Counted from the stretch's first letter, positions 36,607 through 48,999 are shown. The stretch is 64,000 nucleotides of DNA from Archivesica marissinica (GCA_014843695.1 CM026386.1:88059293-88123292), one strand, 5' to 3'. The notes: generated by a model not told the origin, from the letters alone. Numbers and translations: made by a program.

Positions 36607-37557
36607 TTAACCCATACAGGTTTCCATAAGTGTCTGGAATGTATTCGGTGCATTGGTTAAACCAAATGGCATCCGGTTACACTCCCATAATCCTAGGGGT
36701 CCCACAGTAAATGCGGTTTTCTCCTTGTCCTCTTCAGCTACCTCCACCTGCCAAAATCCATTTCGTAAATCTAATTTCGTGTAATATTTACTACCAACTA
36801 AAGAGTCTAACATATTATCTACTCTGGGCAAGGTGTACGCATCTTTACGAGTCCATTTGTTGAGCTGACGAAGATCTATACAAAATCGTAAACTATTATT
36901 TTTCTTCCTTACAAGAACAATGTTACTACAGTAAGGAGATTTACTTTCTCTGATAGCTCCGCAGTCAACCATCTCTCTTAAGTGTTGTCGCACTTCTTCA
37001 TACATCGAAGGCGGTATTCTCCGATCAGCCTGTTTAAAAGGTTGATCATCATTAAGATTAATGTGATGCTTAATAAGATCAGTTCTACCAATATCTACAG
37101 ATGATTTGGAGAAAATGTGTTCCCATTTACAAAGAACGTGTTGCACTCTAAAAAATTGTTCTTCGGTCAAATTGTCTCTGTTGACCTGTATACCTAAATC
37201 CTGTAAAATTGTGTAAGACTTATTAATATGAGGTACAGGATTTGCAGTAGAAACTTCCGGTTTCCATGAATCTACTACTTTGACTTCTGAAAGTGAACAA
37301 AATATAGAATTAGGTTCAATTTTTATAACTTTGGCTGTCATATTGCAAACTATGACAGGAATTCTGGCTGTAGAACCTGCATCTTCAAGAGAAACAACTC
37401 TTGGACATATATTTAATCCTGGAAGTTGGGTTTTTTCAGTTGCCTCAGTAATGGCTGTAGAAATATCATCTTTCTTTCGAGCAAAACCTGAAACAGTTGT
37501 AACTTGATTAGGTTGAATAACAATAGGAGTTTTGCTCGTTGATTTTACTGAAATCAC
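36607..37557 (-). pseudogene. Gypsy reverse transcriptase N-terminal block
   Basis: The longest open stretch of the element (316 codons). It contains GAIRESKSPYCSNIVLVRKK, LRFCIDLRQLNKWT, then YYTKLDLRNGFWQVEVAEED (first catalytic Asp in LDLRNGFWQ) and RMPFGLTNAPNTFQ. It stops with TAA directly before the palm motif, which continues in another frame (36581). Confidence 0.93.
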
Positions 37558-38003
37558 ATTTTAAAGCGTCTACCGCAAGTATAAATGGATCAGATTTAGA
37601 AGGATCATCACTAGAATTACACATGCGTAATACATGTGTACCAATAATACCTGGTACTGACTGTCGATACTCTGTATCGGGTACCACTAAAATATGAATA
37701 AAAACAGAATCTTCTAAAATATCTGAAATAAAAACATCACCAACCAAAAACATATGGTATCTTTGATCCACTGGCACCTACAATATCCAATTTGAAATCA
37801 TTAATACTTAATAACTCAGGTCTAGGATCTAAACTATGATAGAATGACTCTGATATCAAAGTTACCATTGAACCTGTATCTACTAAAACTCTGGTATTAA
37901 TGCCACAAATTCTAGCAGTGCCCTCCTTGGCTGAACCAACTAATATATCAGTTAAGTTAGATTTGGAGCTCTTTCCACAATTGACTTCCTCTGTCCGCCC
38001 CAC
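37508..38003 (-). pseudogene. Gypsy aspartic protease, frameshifted
   Basis: The active site is RVLVDTGSMVTLIS (Asp-Thr-Gly). The frame shifts near 37750, and the flap-distal part VPGIIGTHVLRMC (the usual Ile-Gly turn) is in the other frame. Confidence 0.88.
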
Positions 38004-38009
38004 AACAGA

Positions 38010-39144
38010 GGAGTCTATGCTTTTGGGTGGGCTTTATCTGATCTGGAATAAGAAGTTCTATTATAATCTTCCTGATTATTAGAATTAATACTATTGTTGC
38101 TTGGATTCCAGTTTTGTCTACCTCTAGCCCTTCCTCGGCTGCGAACATTTCCTCGGTTATTATAATTATGACCTGAAAATGAATAATTATTACTATTGGC
38201 ATTAGTATTTGTAGAAGGTCTTTCTCTCATCTGCTTCTCTAGAGACTGCATCTTTGACACCAAAGTGTCCATCTTATTGGCAATATCCTCCACTGCCTTG
38301 TTCCTATCAGCTGAAACTGGCTAATGTTGAGCTGTTGTCAACTTCTCGGAAGTTGTCATCTCTTGTTCCGCAGCTCTAACCTCACGCAATAATATGTCAT
38401 AACTAGTAATACTATCATATTTATGACGAGTCATCAATTTTAATTTATCATTCCTAAGTCCAGTCCAGAACTTGGATCTTAGCATGTCATTCCTGGCTGC
38501 CTTACTAACATGACCACTTTCCACTGCAATAATGTTTCTAATCTGCAGCCATATGTTGTCACATTTTCTGTCAGTTTCTGCGATTCACTATACAAGTTTG
38601 CATAATTGACTCATTGGTAGCTTCATTTCCAAATAATGTGTCAAGTTTCTGCAGAATTTCCATCATGGTTGCCTTCTCACCTAATGGTATAAGTACCTGT
38701 CTAGCAGAACCACGAAGGGATCTGCGAATAATCTGTAAGATGAATCCGAAAATAGACACTTTGTTTCATAATGCCACACATCATAAGTAACATCACCTTT
38801 CATTGGTGGTTGATCACCTGAAAAGAATGGCAATTTAATATCAATCTTTGGTACCTGTAAAGATGAAGAAGTTTCCAAATTGGAATTAAACACAGAATAA
38901 TTAATTTTATCTGCTACACTCATCTTTGGTCTAACAACAGGTTCTGCGACACACGGAGTACTTGAAAGAACAAAAGGTTCCTTCACAATAGGGGTACTAG
39001 TAGGTACAGGATGCTTCAAAGCATTAAACTCCTCCTTGGTCAGTACAACATAGTCACTTGACCTCTTCAATGCCTCTAAAATTTGAGAAAGTTGAGTGTT
39101 GGTTAAAATATCTCCAATATCTGCTTTCTCACCTCCTGTCGCCA
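38010..39144 (-). pseudogene. Gypsy gag, frameshifted
   Basis: Starts at MATGGEKADIGDILTNTQLS (39144). The capsid-like helical region continues through LPFFSGDQ and, after a frame change near 38720, RSLRGSARQVLIPLGEKA, then RNDMLRSKFWTGLRNDKLKL. A basic Asn/Arg/Gly-rich C-terminus (RSRGRARGRQNW) leads into the protease. A clean CCHC knuckle is not visible. Confidence 0.82.
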
Positions 39145-39240
39145 TGATTGCTAATATACTACACCTGTATAATAAATATAATATAAATATAAACACAAAT
39201 TACTGAAAGTCAAACTTACTGGAACACTGTGCTGAAAATT

Positions 39241-40240
39241 NNNNNNNNNNNNNNNNNNNNNNNNNNNNNNNNNNNNNNNNNNNNNNNNNNNNNNNNNNNN
39301 NNNNNNNNNNNNNNNNNNNNNNNNNNNNNNNNNNNNNNNNNNNNNNNNNNNNNNNNNNNNNNNNNNNNNNNNNNNNNNNNNNNNNNNNNNNNNNNNNNNN
39401 NNNNNNNNNNNNNNNNNNNNNNNNNNNNNNNNNNNNNNNNNNNNNNNNNNNNNNNNNNNNNNNNNNNNNNNNNNNNNNNNNNNNNNNNNNNNNNNNNNNN
39501 NNNNNNNNNNNNNNNNNNNNNNNNNNNNNNNNNNNNNNNNNNNNNNNNNNNNNNNNNNNNNNNNNNNNNNNNNNNNNNNNNNNNNNNNNNNNNNNNNNNN
39601 NNNNNNNNNNNNNNNNNNNNNNNNNNNNNNNNNNNNNNNNNNNNNNNNNNNNNNNNNNNNNNNNNNNNNNNNNNNNNNNNNNNNNNNNNNNNNNNNNNNN
39701 NNNNNNNNNNNNNNNNNNNNNNNNNNNNNNNNNNNNNNNNNNNNNNNNNNNNNNNNNNNNNNNNNNNNNNNNNNNNNNNNNNNNNNNNNNNNNNNNNNNN
39801 NNNNNNNNNNNNNNNNNNNNNNNNNNNNNNNNNNNNNNNNNNNNNNNNNNNNNNNNNNNNNNNNNNNNNNNNNNNNNNNNNNNNNNNNNNNNNNNNNNNN
39901 NNNNNNNNNNNNNNNNNNNNNNNNNNNNNNNNNNNNNNNNNNNNNNNNNNNNNNNNNNNNNNNNNNNNNNNNNNNNNNNNNNNNNNNNNNNNNNNNNNNN
40001 NNNNNNNNNNNNNNNNNNNNNNNNNNNNNNNNNNNNNNNNNNNNNNNNNNNNNNNNNNNNNNNNNNNNNNNNNNNNNNNNNNNNNNNNNNNNNNNNNNNN
40101 NNNNNNNNNNNNNNNNNNNNNNNNNNNNNNNNNNNNNNNNNNNNNNNNNNNNNNNNNNNNNNNNNNNNNNNNNNNNNNNNNNNNNNNNNNNNNNNNNNNN
40201 NNNNNNNNNNNNNNNNNNNNNNNNNNNNNNNNNNNNNNNN
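39241..40240. other. Assembly gap of 1000 N
   Basis: Exactly 1000 N. It hides the 5' LTR of the gypsy element and the start of the 93-bp VWC array. Confidence 0.99.
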
Positions 40241-40740
40241 TGTTGTCCTGTATGTCCTACACTACCACCACATTGTGCCGCCATGCTATGTTTACAACCG
40301 GATTGTACGGACACGGTCATACCTCCAGGAGAGTGTTGTACTGTATGTTCTACACTACCACCACATTGTGCGCCATGCTATGTTTACAACCGGATTGTAC
40401 TGTCACGCCTCTATGTGAGTGTTGTCCTGTATGTCCTACACTACCACCACATTGTGCCGCCATGCTATGTTTACAACCGGATTTACGGACACGGTCACGC
40501 CTCCAGGAGAGTGTTGTCCTGTATGTCCTACACTACCACCACATTGTGCTGCCATGCTATGTTTACAACCGGATTGTACGGACACGGTCATGCCTCTATG
40601 AGAGTGTTGTCCTGTATGTCCTACACTACCACCATATTGTACCGCCATGCTATGTTTACAACCGGATTGTACGGACACGGTCACGACTCCAGGAGAGTGT
40701 TGTCCTGTTTACTGCATGCCAGGTATATCAGTTAATTTCG
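40241..40740 (+). CDS. Tandem VWC-type half-repeats (93-bp coding array), two frameshifts
   Basis: Five units of 93, 86, 92, 93 and 93 bases starting at 40241, 40334, 40420, 40512 and 40605, plus a partial sixth. An intact unit codes CCPVCPTLPPHCAAMLCLQP followed by DCTDTVTPPGE: 31 residues, C-x4-C-x4-C-x9-CC-x2-C, the same spacing as the exons at 56166 and 8389. Unit 2 lacks 7 bases and unit 3 lacks 1, which break the frame. Being next to a gap, these may be assembly errors or pseudogenisation. The last unit runs into TGTTTACTGCATGCCAG|GTATAT, a possible donor. It is probably part of a secreted cysteine-rich protein; the family beyond VWC-like is unknown. Confidence 0.6.
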
Positions 40741-41759
40741 ATTGTATGCGTGTATATTGCGCGTTTTAATACCGGTGTCATATAGAATATTGACCCCCTC
40801 AAAATAATGACCTGCGGGTCATTATTCAGCCATAGAATATTGACCCTCTTGCGGAAAAATGACCCCCCTTGCAAATAGCAAATATTGAATTTATTATAAT
40901 TAAATGTTAGTTAGCACTGTTTAAGGCCTAACAACATATCTTTTGATTTAACGATGTACAGAATAACATAAATATATTGAATCTGAAAAATAAGTATGCA
41001 GATAATTTGTCTCTTATCAATTTCTAAAGATGATCATGAGGTGGTGGGTGCTGTATAACTAGGAGGTTCACATAATGCATAATACTTACACAGACAAACA
41101 TAAAACAAAGACAAACATAAAACAAATAAGAACAATGACCCCCACCCCCTATGTATAGACTACAATTATGATAAAGAGGGTCACTTTTCGATGCCATGGA
41201 ATAATGACCCCCTGGAATGGGTCTCTGTCTGTATCATTGCACTATCCTCCAAAATCTAAAATGACTTAATCTCTTCAGGAGGCGTCGCTCATATGGGCAA
41301 CCAGTAGTGACGATAAAAAATGTAAAACACACTCACACTATGGATGATCTTCTACAGCAGAAATTGATGTATATTTCTTTAACAAATTTAATTAATATGT
41401 TATCCACTTATTATAGCAAACTATTCTTATCATGATTATTCATATTCTCTCAATCTTTCCAGAAAATGTGCACAATTATGTAATATGTTGTTAACAATTG
41501 TAATTCTGACTATTGTGGATCATATTAAGCCTTATCTTCTTTGCCACAGGTGTGAAACTGCAACCAACAGTGACACTTCATGTGTTCCCAATACAATGGT
41601 TACATGTTTTATATCATTCATAATAAGTAATATTTTAATATTGTATGAGCAAGGACAGACAACATTATACTTTATAACGTGTGCCTCGCTATCTATTCAG
41701 TGCAAGAAACTGTTCCATGCATACATGTAGAATGTGACCCCATAATGTAGATTATCTGA

Positions 41760-42625
41760 TTGAGGGTAGGTCATTTTTCCATGCCATAGAATATTGATCC
41801 CCCTATATGTAGATTATCCGAGTGAAGGCAGGTCAAACTTCCAATGCCATAGAATAATGTCCCCCTATAATTATGTAAACTATATGAGTGAGTTAATATA
41901 CATGGGGGTCATTATTCTATGGCATGGAAAAGTGACCCCCCTTCACTCATATAGTTAATATACAGGGGGGTCATTATTCTATGGCATGGAAAAGTGACCC
42001 CCTTCACTCATATAGTTAATATACAGGGGGGTCATTATTCTATGGCATGGAAAAGTGACCCCCTTCACTCATATAGTTAATATACAGGGGGTCATTATTC
42101 TATGGCATGGAAAAGTGACCCCCCTTCACTCATATAGTTATTATACAGGGGGGTCATTATTCTATGGCATGGACAAGTGACCCCCACTCATATAGTTAAT
42201 ATACTAGGGGTCATTATTCTATGGCATGGTAATGTGACCACCTTCACTCATATAGTTAATATACAGGGGGATCATTATTCTATGGCATGGAAAAGTGACC
42301 CCCTTCACTCATATAGTTAATATACAGGGGGTCATTATTCTATGGCATGGAAAAGTGACCCCCTTCACTCATATAGTTAATATACAGGGGGTCATTATTC
42401 TATGGCATGGAAAAGTGACTCTCCTCAATCATATAGTTAATATACAGGGGGGTCATTATTATATGGCATGGAAAAGTGACCCCCCTTCACTCATATAGTT
42501 AATATACAGGGGGGTTATTATTCTATATGGCATGGAAAAGTGACCCCCTTTACTCATATAGTTAATATACAGGGCATGGAAAAGTGACCACTCTCACCCT
42601 TACTGTGTAAACATAAGGGGGTCAT
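41760..42625. repeat. Core array of the foldback element, about 60-62 bp units
   Basis: Units contain cactcatatagttaatatac, then gggggtcattattctatggc, then atggaaaagtgacccccc, with about 12 clear copies. Each unit holds an inverted ggggtca…tgacccc pair and the words that also make up the element's tips (gggtcattattctat). Confidence 0.88.
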
Positions 42626-42885
42626 TATTCTATGGCATGGAAACGTTTCTTGCACTGGGAGGCACACGTTATAAAACATAATGTTATCTGTCCTTGCTCA
42701 TACAATAATAAAATATTATGTATTATGAATGATATAAAACATGTAACACAGGAAGTGTCACAGTTGATTGCAGTGCTCCAACAATAAGGTGTTATTGCTT
42801 TATTATGGGAATTTTCACACCTGTGGCAAAATTAGTTAGCCACACCAGTCAAAATTATAATGGTTTATAGCCTATGTTCCTTTAA

Positions 42886-43078
42886 TGTAAAACACCTCGC
42901 GGGGACTTAGACATGTTTTCCTGGGCAGGCTTAGCCGACCTAAGCGATTAACCAATACTAAGCAATGTGTGTGAGGTGCCTTGCTCAATGATACTACATA
43001 CGTGGCCTGACCGAGTATCGCACCCGGGACCGTTCGATCCCAAATCAGACGCTCTACCACTGGACCACGGACGCCACA
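42886..43078 (-). mobile_element. SINE, tRNA-Pro(TGG)-like, inside the foldback right arm
   Basis: The minus-strand head starts with ggcgtccgtggtccagtggt, has the anticodon-loop-like tttggga, and has a degenerate B box. The body is shared with 11437-11592. The left arm of the foldback lacks it, so it inserted after the element formed. Confidence 0.8.
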
Positions 43079-43624
43079 CTAACATAACAGCATATTATAA
43101 TTATAGTTGTACATATTTTCTGGAATGTTTAAGAGAACATGCATGAATATGATAAGAATGGTTAGTACTGTGCTATTTTATGGTATTTATTTTGAGCTGC
43201 ATTGTTTCAAATACCAATTAAGTTGAGTATATGTCTTTTTTCATACATAAATTCAATATAATTTTATTGATAATTGTTAATTTTATAGCTTATGCAATTA
43301 TTAATAAAATATATTGATAACATTGTTTTTGTAGGCTTTGGGGATGGGGGGGTCATTATTATATAAGGGGGGTCATTATTCTATAATAGAATATGGACCC
43401 GCGGGTCACTTTTTCCTATAGAATAATGACCCGCTTGTCATTATTTTGGCGGGTCAATATTCTATATGACACCGGAATCGATTGTCACAGCATATACAAC
43501 TTATGAAGAGATTGATCAATTTAGATGTTGTAGGATAACGCAATGGATCGGTAAATCCCCCATTCCACTCATCTTGCTGTTTTAGTTTAACCAAAATATA
43601 ACGAAGAACAAGACATAACATATA

Positions 43625-44115
43625 ATATATATAATGACTCGTATGCCTACATAGCATTATATGGATTGGGCAATACATACATATATATATAATGACTCGT
43701 ACACCTACATAGCATTATATGGATTGGACAATACATACATATATATATATATGACTCGTACACCTACATAGCATTATATGGATTGGCAATACAATATATA
43801 TATATATATGACTCGTACACCTACATAGCATTATATGGATTGGCAATACATACATATATATATAATGACTCGTACACCTACATAGCATTATATGGATTGG
43901 GCAATCATAATATTTATATATATAATGACTCGTACACCTTAGCATTATAGGATTGGACAATACATACATATATATATAATGACTCGTACACCTACTGCAT
44001 TATATGGATTGGCATACATACATATATATATAATGACTCGTACACCTACATAGCATTATATGGATTGGACAATACATATATATATATATATATGACTCGT
44101 ACACCTACATAGCAT
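43625..44115. repeat. 60-bp minisatellite with (TA)n, about 8 units
   Basis: Unit: atatatataatgactcgtac, acctacatagcattatatgg, attggacaatacatac. Several units have single-base losses. Its last unit is cut at AGCAT, where duplication A2 begins. Confidence 0.9.
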
Positions 44116-44523
44116 GCTGACCACTACGCTAATCGGTTGAAGAGGCACATGCCCATCCCCTTGATTTTTTGATTTCCTCATTGATATATTAGGGATTTTT
44201 CCTAAAAAATGAGGAATTGTCCTATCCTTATACATTAGCTGCTTTCAATTTGGCAACTTTGGCAAACGTGCTCAGTATATATTTCAAATTCTTATTAATA
44301 ATTATGTTAATAAAAGCAGTATATATTTCCAATTCTTATTAACAATTATGTGAATATACCATTTCAATAAGTTGTCTGCAATGGGATACCTTGGTGTGAC
44401 GGAAAAATTGAGGGGGGGGGGGTCAGTCCTCCCAATTATTTCCCTTTTTATTCATAATTTTGGGCGTCCTATATGTCGATGTCCGTTTAATGAAATCACT
44501 GAATATATACATTTGTTTCTCAG

Positions 44524-44866
44524 GTTTGATGCTGACCATCCTGGCACAGTGTTTGTCAAGAATGACCCGGACGCAGAGGAGGTGGCCTTTCGAGTACTGC
44601 TGCCAAATACAACTTTTCCGGATGGAGAGGCTCCAGGGATCTAACCCCCAGGACTCCCCCTTCAGAGGCAGCAGTACCTCTATAAATCAATAAGAGAATA
44701 TGTAAACAATCCATATAAAGATAGTGTGTGTCGAAGACCAGATGTAATGCCACCAGATGATTCGGATGGCGAAGGTCTGGTTACTTGTGGTCGTGGAAGC
44801 AGGCGTGGCTGTGCGTGTGGTCGTGGGAAGATGACAATGAGTGCACACAGTTGTAGCCCTCATTAG
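44524..44866 (+). pseudogene. Last exon of unrecognised gene, A2 copy
   Basis: Same exon as in A1 and A3, without the A1 frameshift: FDADHPGTVFVKNDPDAEEV through PDGEAPGI to TAA (44642). The frame beyond it is open for 73 more codons (QRQQYLYKSIREYVNNPYKD, then an Arg/Gly-rich CGRGSRRGCACGRGK tail) and stops at 44864-44866. Confidence 0.5.
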
Positions 44867-45055
44867 ACTCTGACAATATCTGGACAACACCTATGATGAT
44901 GATGATAGTGCATATGAAATGTACATGTGAATGAATCGTAAACATTGATTGTGGAGATTTGTTTGAACATAAACCTGGAAAATGTTGAAAACCCTGAACA
45001 TTTGAATTTTTTTTTTGTATGTTACCATGTAAATATTTTGATGAAATTTTGTGTA

Positions 45056-45061
45056 AATAAA
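45056..45061 (+). promoter_or_regulatory. Poly(A) signal AATAAA, A2 copy
   Basis: Conserved with A1 and A3, followed by ggttgtgtatg. Confidence 0.55.
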
Positions 45062-45329
45062 GGTTGTGTATGAATATATATATGCTTCAAATTTCATTTT
45101 CATTGTACTTATAGTAATGTGCGTTGCTAAGGAGTTTGTTTTGGCAACTTTAACCTCGATTTTGGGACTTTATTCATATTTCTGAAGCCGTAGCTATTGC
45201 AACTTAAAAAGTCCATATCTTTGTCAGTTTTTAACCTATAACAAAAATGTATACATCATTGGAAAGCTAATGCATTGCTCTTTCAAATACCATGTGACAG
45301 ATTTTGTAATGGAGGGTCACATATAGTTA

Positions 45330-46142
45330 ACAAATAGTTTATCATTTAAATGAGTGTTATTGAATTTCCAATATCCTGGCCCTCTCTTATTATGTTTTAT
45401 TATTTTGAGGGAGATTGCTTGGTGGTCAGTGTATTTAATACATGCCGGTCTGATATCAGTACTGAATATATTAGGGACTATGTTATCTTCTAATAACCAA
45501 TAATCTATTCTGCTTTTTTCAATTCCATTTTTTCGACGCCATGTAAATTGTGATTTAGTTGCATTTAATTCTCTGCATATATCACCTAATTTGTAGCTAT
45601 TAATTAGCTTTGGTAAAGATTTAACTGTTTTGTGTTTTGTACTCTTATTGTTGTCTGGCTGTCAACAGATTCTATCTAAATTCCTAATGTTTCATTATAG
45701 TCCCCTCCGATTACCTTGAACCCTGTGACGTGTTCATCTATGATTGCATTTATTTTATTAAAAAAGATATGTCTATTATTGAAGTCGTTGTTTGCATATA
45801 TATTCATGAGACTATAAGATACTTCTTCAATATCAATATTTAATAAGATATACCGACCATTTTCATCCGCAATAATTGTCTTGATAGCACAAATGTTATC
45901 GAATGATTTTAAAATGAAAATAGAACAACCTCTACTTACATTATTTCCGTAAGAATTATATAGGGACCATTTGTCGAAGTCTTTTATTAAACTTTTTGAA
46001 ATATCCTCTGTGAAATGAGATTCTTGTGCAAAAAATATATCGACCTTCTGTTGTAGTAAATATTCATTAAGACGCATGCGTTTGCCTCTGTCACGAAGGC
46101 CCTGGCAATTCAGGGATAAAACATGGAAATGCGTGGTCATTT
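45330..46142 (-). pseudogene. LINE endonuclease domain, A2 copy
   Basis: Same domain as in A1. The open frame extends upstream of MTTHFHVLSLNC because the deletion joined it to spacer sequence. It ends at NETLGI (45676), one base out of frame with the C-terminal part that follows. Confidence 0.78.
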
Positions 46143-46736
46143 GATTCTTAAATACGTCTCGGACATAATTATATATCATATCACTAAGTAGTAAATATGT
46201 TGGCCACTAAATGTTATTCGATGATACGCTGTTGAGTAGCATAGAGAAGTAATATTCTGGAAGTCTACATTTTTTAACAATATGTAGCAAGTGCCCATGT
46301 ATACATATCATATACATACGCTCCATACCTAAGTATTCCAGAATACCATATAAAGTGTATTGTCATTACAGGTTGCATACATACGCCATTTATACATTGT
46401 GTCATATAATTATTTTTTATTATTAGTTATGTCAAGTAGTGAAGCTATTTACTAATAAATATAGGTCAGTGATAAGTCTTTCTCGTGACATGATAAAGTT
46501 GATGTGCATAATAATACAATAGTGTTGTACTAAATGAACAAGCGCATTTAGCAACATTCTAACAAATACAATATCCTCGGATTCAACTAGCATATGAGCA
46601 GATTGCATACTTTCATGTACACTTTTTTAATACTTTGTTAGATATGTTCCTCTCCTTTCGGTGGAGATTTAGAGCAAATCGCAAATTCTGGTTCAAAGTC
46701 CATTCGGCCCAGTGTTATATGTATTGTGAGATGGCA

Positions 46737-47837
46737 TTACTTCACTTCGTCAGTATTGCGCAACTTCTTAATGTTGTCATGCATCACTTCCACAGGTGTA
46801 GGTGGCGATCGTATGACTGACCTACTTCGCCGTTTGTTTGGTGTATCTATTCCGCTGTGATTGACGAAACGTTCAATGGATGCTTGCCCCACAATTTGGT
46901 CTGATTTTCTCGGATTTCTCCGATGAGCACGTTTTGGCGATTTGATCTGAGGCACAGCATGGGGTTTGGTAGACCATTCTTTTTCTATTGGTTTATCATT
47001 GATATTGCCATCTGTTACCTGAGGTCCTCGGGCGCCTTCCTTGTCGTTACTAGATGAGCGTAGATCATCTTCTGGGGCTTCGGAGGTCTCCGGAGGGGAC
47101 TCGAAATCAGTGTCTGACTGACCATTGTCAATATCGCACTCGCCCTTTTTGTGTCCATATTGACCACACTGGATACATGTCCAGTCATTTTGGCAGGACG
47201 ATACATGGTGTCCTGGTTCAAGGCATTTTGAGCACTTCACAGTTTTAATTATTTGGTTCCTGTGTATTACCTTAGCTTTGAACTGGCCAACAGTCATAAA
47301 CCTGTTTAGTGGTGTATTCAGTGTTGATTCTTTTATTACGATCAAACGATCACCGGTTTCGCAATTCGTTAGTTTATTGTTTATTCGGAGCTTCTCTCGA
47401 GTCGCGGAAATAACATCTAGGCCTTTCAGGATGAATACCCGTGTTATGATCCCATCGTCCGCTGAAAGTGGTATATCTTGTACACGAACACGAACAGTGT
47501 TCTCGCCATCAAATCTAAACGGGTTTGTACTCAATATTGGGAGGGTCCTTCCCCTTAGGGTTACCCCTTTCGTAATTAGGGCAACTTTGTCTTCAATGTT
47601 GTCTACATATATTCTCCACATACCTCGAACCCTTTGAAGGCCGGTAATATGGGTTGCATCTATTGTTTCAGATAAACTTTTATAAAGTTCTTCATGTTTT
47701 AACCACATGTGTGGCGTCGGTTTCACTGACCCAAACAGTTAGTTTTCTCTGGAGAATGCGAGAGGGAAGCCATTTTGTTTTTCCGATAGTGAACTTTCAC
47801 TTACTTGTGTCTCTGTAATTACAACTGTTCCGTCCAT
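46737..47837 (-). pseudogene. LINE ORF1, A2 copy, one stop
   Basis: Same 367-codon length as the A1 copy. The internal stop is different: TAA at 47739-47741 (after AFSREN), while the A1 stop position is sense here. Both CCHC knuckles are intact (CSKCLEPGHHVSSC, CIQCGQYGHKKGEC). From the internal Met at 47726 a 329-residue open frame remains. Confidence 0.82.
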
Positions 47838-47989
47838 ATTTATATTTTTATCCGTTTTATTGTATGTATACTTATATAGCTTTTATCCATACAAAGAAAC
47901 TTGCACGATAGTCCTATATTTATATTTTTATAAACTGTTTTTATCTCGACTCAAGAAAAACACTACCATAGCTTGTGTCGCTTGTGTCG

Positions 47990-48999
47990 CTAACTATCAT
48001 GGTAGCGATAGGGCAAACTGGTGCGGTCAGCATGTACTCTTAGACAAATATCATGGTAGCGATAGGGCAAACTGGTGCGGTCAGCATGTACTCTTAGACA
48101 ACTATCATGGTAGCGATAGGGCAAACTGGTGCGATCAGCATGTACTCTTAGACAAATATCATGGTAGCGATAGGGCAAACTGGTGCGATCAGCATGTACT
48201 CTTAGACAAATATCATGGTAGCGATAGGGAAACTGGTGCGATCAGCATGTACTCTTAGACAAATATCATGGCAGCGATAGGGCAAACTGGTGCGATCAGC
48301 ATGTACCCTAGACAAATATCATGGTAGCGATAGGGCAAACTGGTGCGATCAGCATGTACTCTTAGACAAATATCATGGTAGCGATAGGGCAAACTGGTGC
48401 GATCAGCATGTACTCTTAGACAAATATCATGGTAGCGATAGGGCAAACTGGTGCGATCAGCATGTACTCTTAGACAAATATCATGTTAGCGATAGGGCAA
48501 ACTGGTGCGATCAGCATGTACTCTAGACAAATATCATGGTAGCGATAGGGCAAACTGGTGCGGTCAGCATGTACTCTTAGACAAATATCATGGTAGCGAT
48601 AGGGCAAACTGGTGCGATCAGCATGTACTCTTAGACAAATATCATGGTAGCGATAGGGCAAACTGGTGCGGTCAGCATGTACTCCTAGACAACTATCATG
48701 GTAGCGATAGGGCAAACTGGTGCGGTCAGCATGTACTCTTAGACAAATATCATGGTAGCGATAGGGCAAACTGGTGCGATCAGCATGTACTCTTAGACAA
48801 ATATCATGGTAGCGATAGGGCAAACTGGTGCGATCAGCATGTACTCCTAGACAAATATCATGGTAGCGATAGGGCAAACTGGTGCGATCAGCATGTACTC
48901 TTAGACAAATATCATGTTAGCGATAGGGCAAACTGGTGCGATCAGCATGTACTCTTAGACAAATATCATGGTAGCGATAAGCCAAACTTGTGCGATTAA
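47990..48999. repeat. 54-bp minisatellite upstream of LINE (A2), about 19 units
   Basis: Same unit as at 4051-5064. Order of unit variants and a few one-base losses differ, so the arrays have turned over since the duplication although total length is nearly unchanged. Confidence 0.9.

Larger units (their letters stand above)
32333..39240 (-). mobile_element. Decayed Ty3/gypsy LTR retrotransposon
   Basis: Minus-strand order is gag, protease, reverse transcriptase, RNase H, integrase, then about 900 non-coding bases and the 3' LTR, the gypsy order (integrase last). Every reading frame is interrupted. Upstream of the gag Met a cca|gtaagt donor and a tttattatacag acceptor could define a short intron in the leader. 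The element is truncated by the assembly gap, not demonstrably by deletion. Confidence 0.93.
40772..43475. mobile_element. Foldback-type DNA transposon with long inverted repeats (2.7 kb)
   Basis: The tips are inverted copies. CCGGTGTCATATAGAATATT opens the left end, and its complement closes the right end at 43475. Pairing stays near-perfect for about 55 bases, including the internal palindrome gcgggtcattattc. Inverted homology continues inside: 41405-41490 with 43085-43170, 41560-41590 with 42760-42830, and 41600-41720 with 42645-42765. Each arm is therefore roughly 0.8-1 kb. The centre is a tandem array. No transposase is encoded. The immediate flanks (ttttaata / aatcgatt) share no clear duplication, so the target site is unresolved. 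Confidence 0.85.
45325..47837 (-). mobile_element. 3'-truncated Tx1/L1-like LINE fragment (A2 copy)
   Basis: Same content and same 3' truncation point as in A1, but with a deletion of about 370 bases between ORF1 and the endonuclease. The deletion joint is at gattcttaaatacg. Confidence 0.8.
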
